A stretch of DNA of 64,000 nucleotides from Theocolax elegans (Eukaryota; Arthropoda; Insecta; Hymenoptera; Cerocephalidae), in NCBI GenBank assembly GCA_026168455.1, contig CM047426.1, positions 38,503,175 to 38,567,174 of the forward strand, given 5' to 3'. Below are positions 1-12,134 of this stretch, piece by piece (the stretch's first letter is position 1; each line of letters starts with the position of its first letter). The translations under genes and the position numbers were made by a program. The notes beneath the pieces were generated by a model that was given only the letters and a program-made list of their open reading frames with translations, was not told the DNA's origin and made no database searches.

Positions 1-153
1 TCCCTAACGTTCTCTATAGTTCAGATGCCCGTGCCTCTCATGCACTGACAAATGCACGAAACGCACGCGCACCTGAACTGGCGTCACATTATAGTGACAC
101 GCCGAGCCACTGAGTCGCGGTGTTCGAAAAATGCACATGAAAAAATTTTCAGA

Positions 154-226
154 GGTACACGTCTGGGATCGAACCCACGACCCTCGGTGTGCGAGTCGGG
201 AGCTCTACCCATGAGCCACCGTGGCT
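154..226 (-). other. tRNA-like sequence (degenerate tRNA or SINE head)
   Basis: Read on the minus strand, this 73-nt block has a B-box-like GGTTCGATCCC and an A-box-like TGGCTCATGGGTAG, with a D stem GCTC/GAGC. Length and order fit a tRNA. The anticodon arm does not form a normal 5-bp stem, the T arm gives only 4 pairs, and the acceptor stem pairs over only four bases. A tRNA-derived SINE head or dead tRNA is therefore more likely than a working gene. Confidence 0.4.
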
Positions 227-1889
227 TTACAATTTTTAATAATTTTAAATAATTCGGGTAGAAGAAAAAGCGAATCTAGCGCTCCTTTTCGTTCGAATGT
301 ATTCCAAGGAATGGGCTTTAAATGATAAAAGGACTTGGGGAAAGATTGGAATGATTCCAGCATTCCATCTTATCCAAGTACCTTCAAAGGAACATTACAC
401 CTCTGACTATTCAATCAAACTCAGAAGATTTTAAATGGCAACACAAATTTATTTCTAGAAGTGGCGAAGAGGGTACTTCCTTCCTCGCCTTACAGCTCGA
501 GGCGAATGCTGCTTTCGACAGCGAGACAGCCGGTTTTGTACATTTGGTTAGAGGTGGGGACTGCTCTCCCACCTTCTTCGCACCTACAGCTGGAGTTTTC
601 GGCTTCCCTGTTTTCTTATTGTCCTCTTTGTTATTTCGCATAATTTTGGCGCAGTGTCGTCAACCTTTCTGTCTTTATATTGATTTTCGTTAGTTTTCAA
701 AATCTGACTTTTATATTAATATAATAATTAACAAACGTGAAAAACAATCTTAATTTTAATTTTAATTGATAAAATTCATTTTACTTTAATTTATTGTTCA
801 AATACTTATTTATTTTTTATAACTTTTCTTATATATATTTTTTATATAAATATAATGTATAATTTAAAGAAATTTTCAAATTTTATTAAAATTAACTTAC
901 AACGTTCTTTTTATAAGACAATTAGGAAGGATGGTATAAAAAATAAAAAGATTTTATTTTTAAATTATATTACTAATTTATTCAAATTAATCAAAATATA
1001 CAAATAAAATTTAAATAATCAATACACTTTATAGTTAAAATAATATCGTGACGATGGCGCGCGTGTTAGTGAAAAAGGATAGAATGTTTTGACAAGTTCT
1101 CTTAAATGATAAGCCTGTCAAAACATACCAGGAAAAGGTAGGAACGCCGGTTACACCACGAGGATGCTTCCCGACTTGGACCTAGTTCTCCGTAGGGATA
1201 AGCCGGTCCTTACCTTGTTGGTTGTTTCCAGAAAAAGGAACTGAATACCAAACATGGGACTTAGGCCCTTTATATACATGTAAGTATCCCGCCAATTTGA
1301 CACACCAATATGAAGAAGGTACGTATGTATTAAATTAAAAATATAAACAATTTATAAATAATTTGACTTGATATAATAAAATAAAATTCAAAAATATAAA
1401 TTTTTACAATAACCTTAGTATAAATAAAAATATAATAATTATATCATTAAACAATTTAAAATCTAGTAATATATAGTTATTTGTTTATTGTTCACTTTGC
1501 AATAAACATCAACAATATATTATACATAAAAAATATAAAAAATGATATTACATAAACTATTTTAACAATACATAGTTGTAAATGTTATAATATCGTATAT
1601 TTATTATTTATTTATTTATAGGTTATCTCAACATGTGGACTTAGAGATATCAACATCGAAGGTTGGCGACATGGTGATACAGTTGGCAGCAGTACATCCC
1701 TATGACACGCGGGATAATTCAAAACTGACAACGCGGGAAATTCAAATATAGATAAGTATTCTTCATAATTAAATACAATTTAAATTTAAATAATTACTAA
1801 TTTACTTTTCTTTATTTTTAGAAAATGGACTGCTGCATTGCCACCCCCCCAAAATTAAAAACAATTTTTTTTTCTTTTTTTTTGTTTTA
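227..1889. other. AT-rich DNA without recognised gene
   Basis: Mostly low-complexity A/T sequence. More complex islands lie around 440-660, 1045-1300 and 1620-1745. They contain short open frames but no domain, repeat or RNA that I recognise. Confidence 0.5.
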
Positions 1890-3158
1890 TTAAGGGGGTA
1901 TCCTCATATAGATCGCGAAAAATGAAGACAAACTTTACGAATTTTTTTAAAAGAAACTATTCAATATTTTTATTTGAAATTTTATTTACGTAGTTTCTTA
2001 TAGTTTGTAGAAACATAAAAAATTTTGATATATACATAATGTTAATTAGGTGAGCCACGTAATCAAATTCAAGGTGAAGATATATTTTTTTTGGTCTCAA
2101 TTGGCGCGATGTTTCATTGTTGCTGTGTCATTCTGAAACATAAGAAACAAAGGTTTTTGACATTATTATACCAATTCCTCGTCCACTTACCTAAATTTGA
2201 AATGTCAAAAAAAAGTTTGAAAAAATAACGGACTTTTGAAAAAAAATTCATAAAAGTTTTTTTTTATTATTGCAGAAGAGTTATTAAATAATTTTTTAAA
2301 ACAAAATCCTTTAGGTTTGTCGACTAGCTAATTAAATTTCCTTTAAAATGGTATATATTTTTTTTCAATAGCTTCAAAACTCGCTGAGTAATCAGTAGCG
2401 CCAATTTGGAAAATCGAAAAATTAAGTTTTCGAGAAAAACGCGTTTAATATTCGCGGTATACAATATATTATTTTTTAATAGAATTTTTTCATACTTACA
2501 GCTACTAATCGACTTTTGTACTATTCAGCAATGCCTGCTCCATAAAGAAGCCCTTCTTATTCTTCGAAATGCTGATTTTCAGATGCAGTTTTCCTTTTTT
2601 TGACCAATCGAGCTTCCTTGGATGCGCTCTCCGTTCTGATGTTTTGCCGTGTTACTCGTTCAGCGTCGGTGTTCTGATGCTCGATACCTCCCGGCCTTTT
2701 CACCTTTAGGGTAAGACGACATTTTGCACGCAAAACAGCAGTGAACTAATCGACAGTTACGAGAATACTGAGCCAACAGTTGTAAAACTCTTCGAAATGA
2801 ACCTATACTTAAGAAACCTATACTTTCAGTCGGCCTAGACTGTGGTAATGCTCTTATTTACACAACTATACGCACTAATACAACTAAAATTGGAATAGCA
2901 TCTGCCACAGTACAATTGCGAAGCATCTCGAAGACCCAAACTCAGCGGGGCACCTATTGTATTCGAGCGCGTACCTGCCTACCTGCGCCGCATTCCGGCA
3001 GCGCATCACACAACTTTAAAGAAAATAGCCATAGCATCGAAACCGCTGCGAATTTCACTTTAAAATTTTAACAGCATACTATTGACATATTATACTATCG
3101 ACTTATGTAATAAAAAAAATCGATTTTTCGATCGATCTATACGAGGATACCCCCTTAA
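1890..3158. mobile_element. DNA transposon or MITE with ~33-bp terminal inverted repeats, flanked by TTAA
   Basis: The left end reads TTAA then GGGGGTATCCTC (1890-1905). The right end (3143-3158) is its exact reverse complement. Imperfect pairing continues inward for about 33 bp through GATCGnnnGAAAAA-like sequence. TTAA on both sides is what piggyBac-type target duplications look like. Reading the flank as TA would instead suggest a Tc1/mariner-like element. The 1.26-kb interior has no transposase frame, so it would be non-autonomous. Confidence 0.6.
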
Positions 3159-3417
3159 TTTAAATACTAAAAAAATTTTATTAATTTTAATTATTTACAT
3201 CAGTATTCTCATTACTGGAACTATCGTCTATACTAGAATCATGTGTGGAACAAAACCGCCAGGAGCATCTCGTTGCATCTTTATTTCTTCATCGACTAAT
3301 ACCAGTTGCATTTTTAGCAAATGATACGTCCTCTTTGCAAGTCGCACCTGTTTCTTTAACATACGCCTTAGTTCTTTTGGATTCATCTATAATTATAAAT
3401 ACTACATTAGTATACAT

Positions 3418-3441
3418 AATATATATATATATATATATATC
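3418..3441. repeat. (TA)n microsatellite
   Basis: Uninterrupted alternating TA run. Confidence 0.8.
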
Positions 3442-3471
3442 TTAAACATTTATACCATCACCAGAATTAAC

Positions 3472-4483
3472 CTATAATTCTTTCCACTCTTTTGTATCAA
3501 GTTCCAAATACTCTTCATCAGAATCTTCTTCGAATAAAGATATTAAATTTCTCTTCCTTTTCTCAGCATATCTATGCGCCTGTAAATTTATCTCCTTAAT
3601 TTCTCTTTCTTTAATATCTAACTTCCTAAAATTTTCTATTACTGTTGCGTTAGACTTTATTTCTATTTTTGGTACGTAATATCGCATCCAAATATTTACT
3701 CTTTTGATTTTATCTTCAATTTCGTATTCATTTCTTAAATCAGCAATCTCTCCTTCGTAAGACGTACGACCATGGAATAAATCATACAGCTCTTTATCTC
3801 TTTGCTGTCGTTGGTTTTGTTCATTCATTGTTCGAATTAAAATATCCATTTTCCTTTCCAGATGTCTGCGTAAAGATATATGAAATTTCCCACGAATTTT
3901 CCCATTTTCATGCTTCAACAAATATGTAGAAAGAAGAATTTTTTACACAAACACATAAGGACCTTCATACAAATACAAAAATTTAGATATGATATCATAT
4001 TCAGCCACAGAAAAATTACATGCACGATTCATAACCTTAGAACGAATTGAAAATTCAACATTTTTAATATTATGATTTAACTTTTCAGCCCGTTTTTCTT
4101 CTTTATTTTTGATTAATTCAAAAACTAATTGAAGCTTCTCATCATAACTAATTTCATCAATAGATTCTCTCTTAATCCATTTTTCCCAAAATCACGTAGG
4201 TTTTCTGTTTAAAAATATTTCAATTGGAGTAAATTCAGTTATTTCATGATGTGTTTCATTTATACAATTCATAATAAATGCAACCCAATTTGCCCAACTT
4301 TTATAGTTATCTGTAGCCAATATACGGAAAAATTGACCAATTTCCCTATTTACTCGTTCGACAATATTACTTAGAGAATGGCGTACAGATAAAAAAATCG
4401 GTTTATTACCTTCTTTTACTAAGCAATCGATCCATTTTACTGTGTCCCATGATCAGATTGAATCTTATAAGGTGTTCCATATC
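3472..4483 (-). pseudogene. Relic of LTR-retrotransposon integrase (C-terminal half)
   Basis: Minus-strand translation recovers the second half of a retroviral-type integrase core. SDHGTQ carries the second catalytic Asp, and NIVERVNREIG carries the catalytic Glu. These are followed by the usual NETHHEITEFTPIEIF segment and, near 3960, a YEGPYVF motif like the C-terminal GPY/F module. The frame is broken by a frameshift just after SDHGTQ and by stops near 4195 and 3945. The last 149 codons (3921-3472) are open, highly charged and end at a TAG. No LTR, RT or N-terminal zinc finger is present, so this is a truncated dead fragment. Ty3/Gypsy is most likely; a related group is possible. Confidence 0.75.
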
Positions 4484-4487
4484 TATA

Positions 4488-4605
4488 TTATATTAAAATT
4501 CATCCGTTCTCCGGTGTCCGCCGGTGGTGTCCGGTGACCCGCGGCGGTGTCCGGTCTCCTGTTGTAAGGATTAAGAGTATGTGTGGAGTGGAAGGGTTAA
4601 CGCTG
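4488..4605. repeat. Short repeat block flanking the satellite, also at 9643-9725
   Basis: Begins AAAATTCATCCGTTCTCCGG and ends GTGTGGAGTGGAAGGGTTAA. Both parts recur in the same order at 9643-9725. Here it is followed at once by the CGGGA-rich satellite, so it marks a boundary shared by two loci. Confidence 0.6.
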
Positions 4606-7600
4606 ATATTTCGGGAATTTCTGAATTATTTCGGGATAACTTCACTAAATACGGGATTTCCTGGATATTTCGGGAAATTTTGAGGTATTCCGGGATAACT
4701 CCATCAATTTCGGTATTTTCTAAATAATTCGGTAATTTCTGAGTTCTTTCGGGATAACTTTACTAATAACGGGATTTCCTGGATATTTCGGGAATTTTTT
4801 ATGTCTTCCGGAGTAACTCCACCAATTTCGGCATTTCCTGCAAGTCTCGGGTTTTTCTGTGGTATTTCGGGATAAATCCAAAAAATACGGGGTTTCCTGG
4901 ATATTTCGGGAATTTTTGATGTATTCCGGGATAACTCCACTAATTTCGGGATTTTCTAAATAATTCGGTAATTTCTTAGATATGCCGGGAAATTTTCACT
5001 AATTTAGGGTTTTTCTGGATGTTTCGGGATTTTCTTAAGTATTCCGGGATAAATCCACCAATTTCGGGATTTCCTGGATTTTTCCGGATTTTCTGAGGTA
5101 TTCCGGACTAATTCCACCAATTCGGAATTTCCTGAATGTTTCGGGATTTTCTGTGACATTTTGGAATGAATTCACTAATTGAGGGATTTCCTGGATGTTT
5201 CGGGATTTTCTGACGTATTCCGGTTAACTCCACCACTTTCGGGATTTCCTGGATGTTTCGGGATATTCTGTGGTATTCCGGAATAAATCCACCAATTTGT
5301 GGATTTCCTGGATGTTACGGAATTTCCTGTGGTATTCCGGGAGAACTCCACTATTTTCGTGATTTCCTTGATATTCCGGGATTTTCTGAGGTATTCCGGA
5401 ATAAATCCACCAATTTCAGCATTTCCAGGATGCTTCGAGATTTTCTGACGTATTCCGGGATTACTGCACCACTTTCTGGATTTCCTGGATGTTTCAGGAT
5501 TTTCTGGCGTATTCCGGAATAACTGCACCACTTTCGGGATTTGCTGGATGTTTCGGGATAAATTCCCTAATTTCGGGATTTTCTGGTTATTTCAAGATTT
5601 TCTATGGTATTTGGGATTTTCTGTGGTGTTTCGCGAATTTTTGATATATTCCGGGATAACTCCACCTATTTCGATATTTTCTTAATATTTCGATAATTTC
5701 TGTTGTATTCCGGGATAAATTTACTAATTTTGGGATTTAGTGGATATGTCTAATTACGTGATTTCCTCGATATTTCGGGAAATTTTGAGGTATTCCGGGA
5801 TAACTCCATTGATTTCGGGATTTTCTAAATAATTCGGTAATTTCTGAGTTATTTCGGGAGAACTTTTCTAATAACGGGATTTCCTGGATATTTCGGGAAT
5901 TTATGAGACATACCGGGATAATTTCACTAATTTTGGGATTTCCTGCATATTCCGAGAATTTGTGAGTTATTTCGGGATACTTCACTAATTACGGGATTTC
6001 CTCGATATTTCGGGAAATTTTGAGGTATTCCGGGATAACTCCATTAATTTCGGGATTTTCTAAATAATTCGGTAATTTCTGAATTATTTCGGGATAACTT
6101 TACTAATAACGGGAATTCCTGGATATTTCGGGAATTTTTTATGTATTCCGAGGTAACTCCACCAATTCCGAGATTTTCTTAATATTTCGGTCATTTTTGA
6201 GATATGCCGGGATACTTTACGAATTTAGGAGTTTCCTGGATAGTCGGGATAACTTCACTAATTACGGGATTTCCTCGATATTTCGGGAATTTCTGAGGTA
6301 TGCCTGGATAACTTCACTAATTACGGGATTTCCTCGATATTTCGGGAAATTTTGAGGTATTCCAGGATAACTCCACTAATTTCGGGATTTTCTAAATATT
6401 TCGATAATTTCTGAGGTATGCCGGGTTAACTTCACTAAGTTTGGGATTTAGTGGATAATTACGGGATTTCCTCGATATTTCGGAAGTTTCTGAGTTATAT
6501 CGGGATAACTTCACTAAATACAAGATTTCCTGGATATTTCGGGATAACTTCACTAATTACAAGATTTCCTGGATATTTCGGGATAACTTCACTAATTACA
6601 AGATTTCCTGGATATTTTGGGATAACTTCACTAATTACGGGATTTCCTCGATATTTCGGGAATTTCTGAGGTATGCCTGGATAACTTCACTAATTACGGG
6701 ATTCCTCGATATTCGGGAAATTTTGAGGTATTCCAGGATAACTCCACTAATTTCGGGATTTTCTAAATATTTCGATAATTTCTGAGGTATGCCGGGTTAA
6801 CTTCACTAAGTTTGGGATTTAGTGGATAATTACGGGATTTCCTCGATATTTCGGAAGTTTCTGAGTTATATCGGGATAACTTCACTAAATACAAGATTTC
6901 CTGGATATTTCGGGATAACTTCACTAATTACAAGATTTCCTGGATATTTCGGGATAACTTCACTAATTACAAGATTTCCTGGATATTTTGGGATAACTTC
7001 ACTAATTACGGGATTTCCTCGATATTTCGGGAATTTCTGAGGTATTCCAGGATAACTCCACTAATTTCGGGATTTTCTAAATATTTCGATAATTTCTGAG
7101 GTATGCCGGGTTAACTTCACTAAGTTTGGGATTTAGTGGATAATTACGGGATTTCCTCGATATTTCGGAAGTTTCTGAGTTATATCGGGATAACTTCACT
7201 AAATACAAGATTTCCTGGATATTTCGGGATAACTTCACTAATTACAAGATTTCCTGGATATTTCGGGATAACTTCACTAATTACAAGATTTCCTGGATAT
7301 TTTGGGATAACTTCACTAATTACGGGATTTCCTCGATATTTCGGGAATTTCTGAGGTATGCCTGGATAACTTCACTAATTACGGGATTTCCTCGATATTT
7401 CGGGAAATTTTGAGGTATTCCAGGATAACTCCACTAATTTCGGGATTTTCTAAATATTTCGATAATTTCTGAGGTATGCCGGGTTAACTTCACTAAGTTT
7501 GGGATTTAGTGGATAATTACGGGATTTCCTCGATATTTCGGAAGTTTCTGAGTTATATCGGGATAACTTCACTAAATACAAGATTTCCTGGATATTTCGG

Positions 7601-7878
7601 GATAACTTCACTAATTACAAGATTTCCTGGATATTTCGGGATAACTTCACTAATTACAAGATTTCCTGGATATTTTGGGATAACTTCACTAATTACGGGA
7701 TTTCCTCGATATTTCGGGAATTTCTGAGGCATACCGGGATAACTTCACTAATTTTGGGATTTCCTGCATATTCCGAGAATTTGTGAATTATTTCGGGATA
7801 CTTCACTAATTACGGGATTTCCTCGATATTTCGGGAGTTCGCGAGGTATTCCGGGATAACTTCACTAATTACGGGATA
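4606..7878. repeat. CGGGA-rich satellite array (~39- and ~59-bp subunits)
   Basis: About 3.3 kb of diverged head-to-tail monomers built from alternating phrases such as GGGATAACTTCACTAATTAC, GGGATTTCCTGGATATTTCG and GGGAATTTCTGAGGTATTCC. Spacing between equivalent phrases is usually about 59 bp (full subunit) or about 39 bp (short subunit). Monomers are diverged on the left (4.6-6.4 kb) and homogenised into a higher-order repeat on the right. Frames running through it (72-118 codons) only reflect the periodicity. Confidence 0.9.
6440..7735. repeat. Higher-order repeat inside the satellite (~373 bp, four copies)
   Basis: Equivalent points fall at 6451, 6822, 7136 and 7509, giving steps of 371, 314 and 373 bp. 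The 371 step differs from 373 by two single-base losses near 6702 and 6714. The 314 step lacks exactly one ~59-bp subunit. Each copy has three adjacent 39-bp subunits containing ACAAGATTTCCTGGATATTT. Confidence 0.85.
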
Positions 7879-8038
7879 AAATTTTAAAAAAGTGTGTAAG
7901 CACTTTTCCATTGCTCCAATGTTTGTATATTTTTGTACCAAATTAAATAGTTATATTTAGAACATACCTATAAATAATATTATAAGTAATTAATAATAAA
8001 TAATAGTCACTACATACATAAATAATGTTAAAATAAAG

Positions 8039-8265
8039 TGGTCACAGTAATACTAACATATACTGAAGCAGTAATGTCAGTCTAATAATTTTTAATAACC
8101 TAAATAATATATTTTAATGTAATATATATTTTATTTGATGATTCGTTCTGTTTTTTTATCACATTTAATTATACGTTTTTACACATTTTTCATCATACTC
8201 TATTACAAAGGTGTAAAATGAGTGAGAAAGGTGGATAAAAAAATTAAAATTTTATTTTTGATTTA
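8039..8265 (+). repeat. Interspersed repeat R2, copy 1
   Basis: Starts GTGGTCACAGTAATAC and ends near AAAGGTGGATAAAAAAATTA. The same succession of phrases (TTAATGTAATA, ATTTTATTTGA, TTTTTCATCAT, GTAAAATG) occurs at 10232-10468. It lies directly before a solo LTR. No coding potential. Confidence 0.6.
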
Positions 8266-8277
8266 TCATCTATATAT

Positions 8278-9618
8278 TGTGACATGGCAGTTGTAACTGC
8301 ATGTCACATACTTACTTTATATTTATAGTGTATATTAATTATTCCAAAGCCCCGTAGCTTATAGGAATTAATTGTAAAACTCCCTCGGAATCCAGATAGT
8401 CTAGACCGTGAGGAAGGAGTACGAACTCCAGTAAAAGATACGCACAAGCACACAAGCACACAATCACTGTCCCTGTTAAATTCCTGTATAATAATTATTC
8501 AGTTGTTGAAGTCGAATCCTGGAGTAGTTGAGTGAGGTCCTGTGTAAAATCCTGTTCCTTATGTCCTGGAGAAGATAATCGTAGAAGGTAGCAGTTGAGG
8601 TAGAACAGATAATATTGGACAGCATCGACAACAAGTAAGCATCCAGCCTCCTCCAAGAAGTATTGGTCCTTCGTTGGTACAAAACCTCCTTCGAGTACCT
8701 GCAACAGTATTAATAAATAATACTGAATTGAAATTAGAGTTGAGGAAAGCAATAGGTTGTCAAAACCTAGTTGCAGGTAAGGAGAAGGAGAGGTGAGTTG
8801 AGGTTAGGATATTACTTCCACAAAATATTAATTTTAAAGGAAGAAACAACGCTATTTATACAATTACCTCGGACAATCCAGCTAGATATTGACGTGAGCA
8901 TAAAACAGGCACCTCCGGAACCTAGTGAGGAAGAAGTAGCTGAGGAAATCTCCAGTGCGGTGTTGATGTCGTCGTTCCCGCATGCCGCACCTGAAACATA
9001 TAAACAAACTCGGACGAACTAACATTAATACAGGTTATTGTATGGAACTAGAGTATTTTACCGTTTGTTGACGTTGTTCCCGTGGATGAGACTCCGGGTT
9101 GTTAGTATCCAGCAGCTGAGACGGTGCACGGGGACGGAGGTGTTCACTGCACATAAACAATACACGTACGTCGGATCGGCCGAGTCAAGCGAACGAGAGC
9201 CAACTGTTGCGTGGCGCATGCGCGCGGACTCGATGATCGGTTCATCACGACGAACTCGGTGATTCCGAGTCGGGCCGTCGAACGAGACGTTGAACATAAA
9301 TTATAATTAGTTATTACCGAGAGTGATTACCTTTTTATTAATTGTTTCCTTTCGAGCATCTGCAGGTGAGAATTCCTGCCTCAATTTCCTGTTTTCCAGC
9401 TTCCCGAGCAAGCTGTGATTTGTGCGTGTGTGTGCGGTAATCGCGTGTGATAAATATATAAATTTTGACGCGTGAACGCGGCTGGCGACCGTGACTAGTT
9501 TGTTCGTTTATTTATTGTATTATTATTATTTTATTAGTATTAAATTCTCTAGCTTCGAATAAAAGTGTTGTTATTTTATTGTATGGGAGCCGTTCACCCT
9601 GATCCCCAGTGAACGTGT
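8278..9618 (+). mobile_element. Degenerate solo LTR related to element A
   Basis: Starts TGTGACATGGCA, like the element-A LTR start TGTGACAAGGCA. It ends with CACCCTGATCCCCAGTG, the phrase just before the 3' end of the A LTR. Between them lie matching features: a GC-rich stretch with GCATGCGCGCG, then a CTGGCRACCGTG phrase near the end. Length (~1.34 kb) is close to 1.26 kb for A. The final GTGTGACA is damaged (GTGTTTTA). No gag/pol neighbours it, so it is a solo LTR. Confidence 0.6.
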
Positions 9619-9642
9619 TTTAATATATATATATATATATCA

Positions 9643-9725
9643 AAATTCATCCGTTCTCCGGTGTCCGGTATCCCAAAAGTTACAAGAATTAAACGTACGT
9701 GTGGAGTGGAAGGGTTAACGCTGAA
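9643..9725. repeat. Second copy of the satellite-flank block
   Basis: Repeats AAAATTCATCCGTTCTCCGG and GTGTGGAGTGGAAGGGTTAA seen at 4488-4605. Here it leads into a different, degenerate tandem repeat. Confidence 0.6.
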
Positions 9726-10230
9726 TACGACAACAACACATCGCATTTATCTCACATCTAATGATAGGTGCAGGAAGAGTAATGAGGGGGGGGGGTAAAA
9801 TTAGAAAATTTTTTAAATATTTTATAGAGGTTATTGGTATATATGAATTAGAATATGACGACCATTCTTTTTTATTCTAAAAAAACTAAGATGAGGTTTT
9901 TGGTCACGGTGAATAGCGATATGATAATCACTCGTCATTTATCCTCCATTTATTGCTAGATGGAGGAGGGGCAAGAGGGGGAGGGGGGAAATAAAATTAG
10001 TAAAATTCCAAAAATAATTTAGGGGTTTCGGTACAGGTGAATAACAATATGATCACCACTCTTTTTTATCCCCTATTTTAAAGATGAAGGTAGGTGGGAG
10101 GAAGGGTCAATATTGAATATGACAACCAGTCTTAATTCATCCCCCATGTAATGATTGAGTGGTAGGGGGTAAGAGAGGGGTTTAGTAGAAGAATTCCAAA
10201 AATATTTTATAGGGGTTTTCGGTAAAAAAA
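9715..10230. repeat. Degenerate tandem repeat, ~130-bp units
   Basis: About four diverged units. Each begins near GAATA(C/G)GA(C/T)A, passes through an ACTCKTTTTTATC-like stretch and a G-rich run (up to 10 G), and ends near ATTTTATAGGGGTT. The G-runs and ATTCCAAAAATA phrases repeat in order. Confidence 0.5.
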
Positions 10231-10231
10231 A

Positions 10232-10468
10232 TGGTCACAGTAATACGAACAGTGACAAAAACAGTACTATTACTCTAATAAATTTTGATAACACATATAA
10301 TATAATATATATAATTTAATGTAATACATATTTTATTTGACGATACGTTTTATTTTTTTTTATTACATTTATTTAGATTTTTTTTTACAAACATTTTTCA
10401 TCATCTTCTATTTCTAAGATGTAAAATGCGTGAGGAAGGTGGTTAAAAAATTTAAAATATTATTTTTC
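10232..10468 (+). repeat. Interspersed repeat R2, copy 2
   Basis: Diverged second copy of the 8039-8265 block, starting ATGGTCACAGTAATACG. It is followed by a GC-rich island rather than by the solo LTR. Confidence 0.6.
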
Positions 10469-10494
10469 TTTTATTTTTTTAATTTAATTCCAAA

Positions 10495-11548
10495 TGTAAT
10501 ATGTAAGTAAGGTACTGTTTACTTCACCGTTTGACGAATTCGAGCAACACGAGCGAACAGTATCATAATGTTCGCATCGGTTCGAGCCGGCGAGATTCGG
10601 CTCGGCTCGGTTCGTCGTGGCTACACGGGCGGGATCGACTTCGCGCGCGAAAGATTCGCGCACGCACCTCATTAGAGAGGTAAGGGGGAGATTCGCGCGC
10701 ACTGAGTAGAGTGATAGCCACCTTCTTACGCGACAGGTGTGATCCCCCCGCGTCCCGTGTTCAGCTTCGCCGTGTTGGGTTTTGCCGTGCGTTTTGTGTG
10801 TGCGTTTCGACTGCAGGCCGATCCTGCATTTGCAGTGAGTGGTGCTACACCGTGTATCTGCCTGCAGCCACACAACCCCGGTGCACGGGCGAGCGGACAA
10901 TCCGTCCGACACCGCAGCGAGAGTGAGAGAGAGAGAAAGCAACCGATCGGCTGGTCGTTGTTTACCAACGACTACAGCAGCGTCCAAAGTAAGTGGTACC
11001 ACTTCACGCGATCGTGTTTTTTATTCGCACTTAATAAATAGTCGTGTTGCTTTATACCAGTCCCGTTGACTGGATATATTATTTTAGTTCGCGATATTTT
11101 CTTCTTCTCTCTCTACAAGTCGGCCGTTTACCGACTTGTAATAAAAGCGTAGACCTTGGCGACAATCAGATATTTTATTTGTTATTTATCTATATTTTTA
11201 TTTCAATAAATTCATATTATTATTAGAATTCAATCCGGTGTTCGATTAATTGAATTTAACCCACGTACGATTCCTTCCGTAATCCTAAGAGCTCGTATAT
11301 TTCTGGTTGACAAGTGCTCGACGCGATATCCCTGTTTCGCGGTCAATTTCAGATTTGAATTTTACCTGGTTGTTACCTGAAACAGTAACTCGGTTTCAGA
11401 CTAACATTTAACAGATTTGGTAGAGCGGACAGGTAACCGACGCCGCATCGCGGGAAAAATATGTTTATTTAAATACGGTAAGTTTAACCGTACCGCTGAG
11501 CAGCCGCGATATTAAAATAAACATCCGTGCGGCAACCAAACTGTTACA
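10495..11548 (+). mobile_element. Possible solo LTR (GC-rich island)
   Basis: A ~1-kb island, GC-rich at 10.5-11.0 kb in AT-rich surroundings, starting TGTAATATG and ending CTGTTACA, as an LTR would. It resembles the other LTRs here in composition (GC-rich promoter-like half, AT-rich second half with AATAAA-like signals). I see no clean target duplication and no second copy. A host promoter or CpG-type island is the alternative. Overlapping open frames across 10484-11069 in several phases are composition effects. Confidence 0.3.
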
Positions 11549-12134
11549 AATATTAAAATAACTTTTATAATTAATATTCAATTTTTTATTATTGTAATAG
11601 GATATCATTTATATTTTTTGGTTGCAATTCCTAATATTCTTTTTTATAAAAGATTTTTGAATATAAAACAAACTTAATAAAATGTGAAAATAAATCTTTT
11701 AGCCAGAATTTTAATCTGAAAAAAATTTTTATAAATTCAATTATTACGTATAATTATTTGTTTGAAAAAATAATTGAATACATACAATGCATTAGCAGAG
11801 TTTAGTAATTTTGTATGAAATTTTAAATTCTTCATCTCCTTTCCGTGAAACATCATGAAAAAGCATGAAATATATGTATAATGGTCAAAGAATAATTTAA
11901 TATTCTAATTTTTGTTGTTGAAAATATTAATCTGGTAGAAAAATAACACATTTGTTACTAGATTGATGTAGCTTCTTACAGGAATAGTGTGGAAATATTG
12001 TAAATAATGATGTATGTGTTACTACGTATTAAAAATTAAAATTAAAATTCTTTACTCCAGTGTAAGTTTCATCATGTCGATTATTTTTAATTTTTTTTAA
12101 TTGTTTCAGTATTATGTAGAAATATGTTCAGTAT
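11549..12134. other. AT-rich DNA without recognised gene
   Basis: Nothing recognisable apart from A/T-rich low complexity. Confidence 0.5.

Noticed and set aside
411..641. Minus-strand 76-codon frame MRNNKEDNKKTGKPKTP
   Set aside because: Lys/Ser-rich, no recognisable domain, no neighbour supporting a gene. Could be the start of a lost retroelement gag but nothing supports it.
6451..7727. Four identical 72-codon frames in the satellite
   Set aside because: They follow the 371/314/373-bp repeat exactly; repeat periodicity, not genes.
8476..9297. Frames of 68-85 codons on both strands
   Set aside because: Inside a degenerate solo LTR; no domain.
10484..11069. Several overlapping frames on both strands in a GC-rich island
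   Set aside because: Overlap in many phases with Arg/Ser/Thr bias is typical of GC-rich composition. No domain seen.
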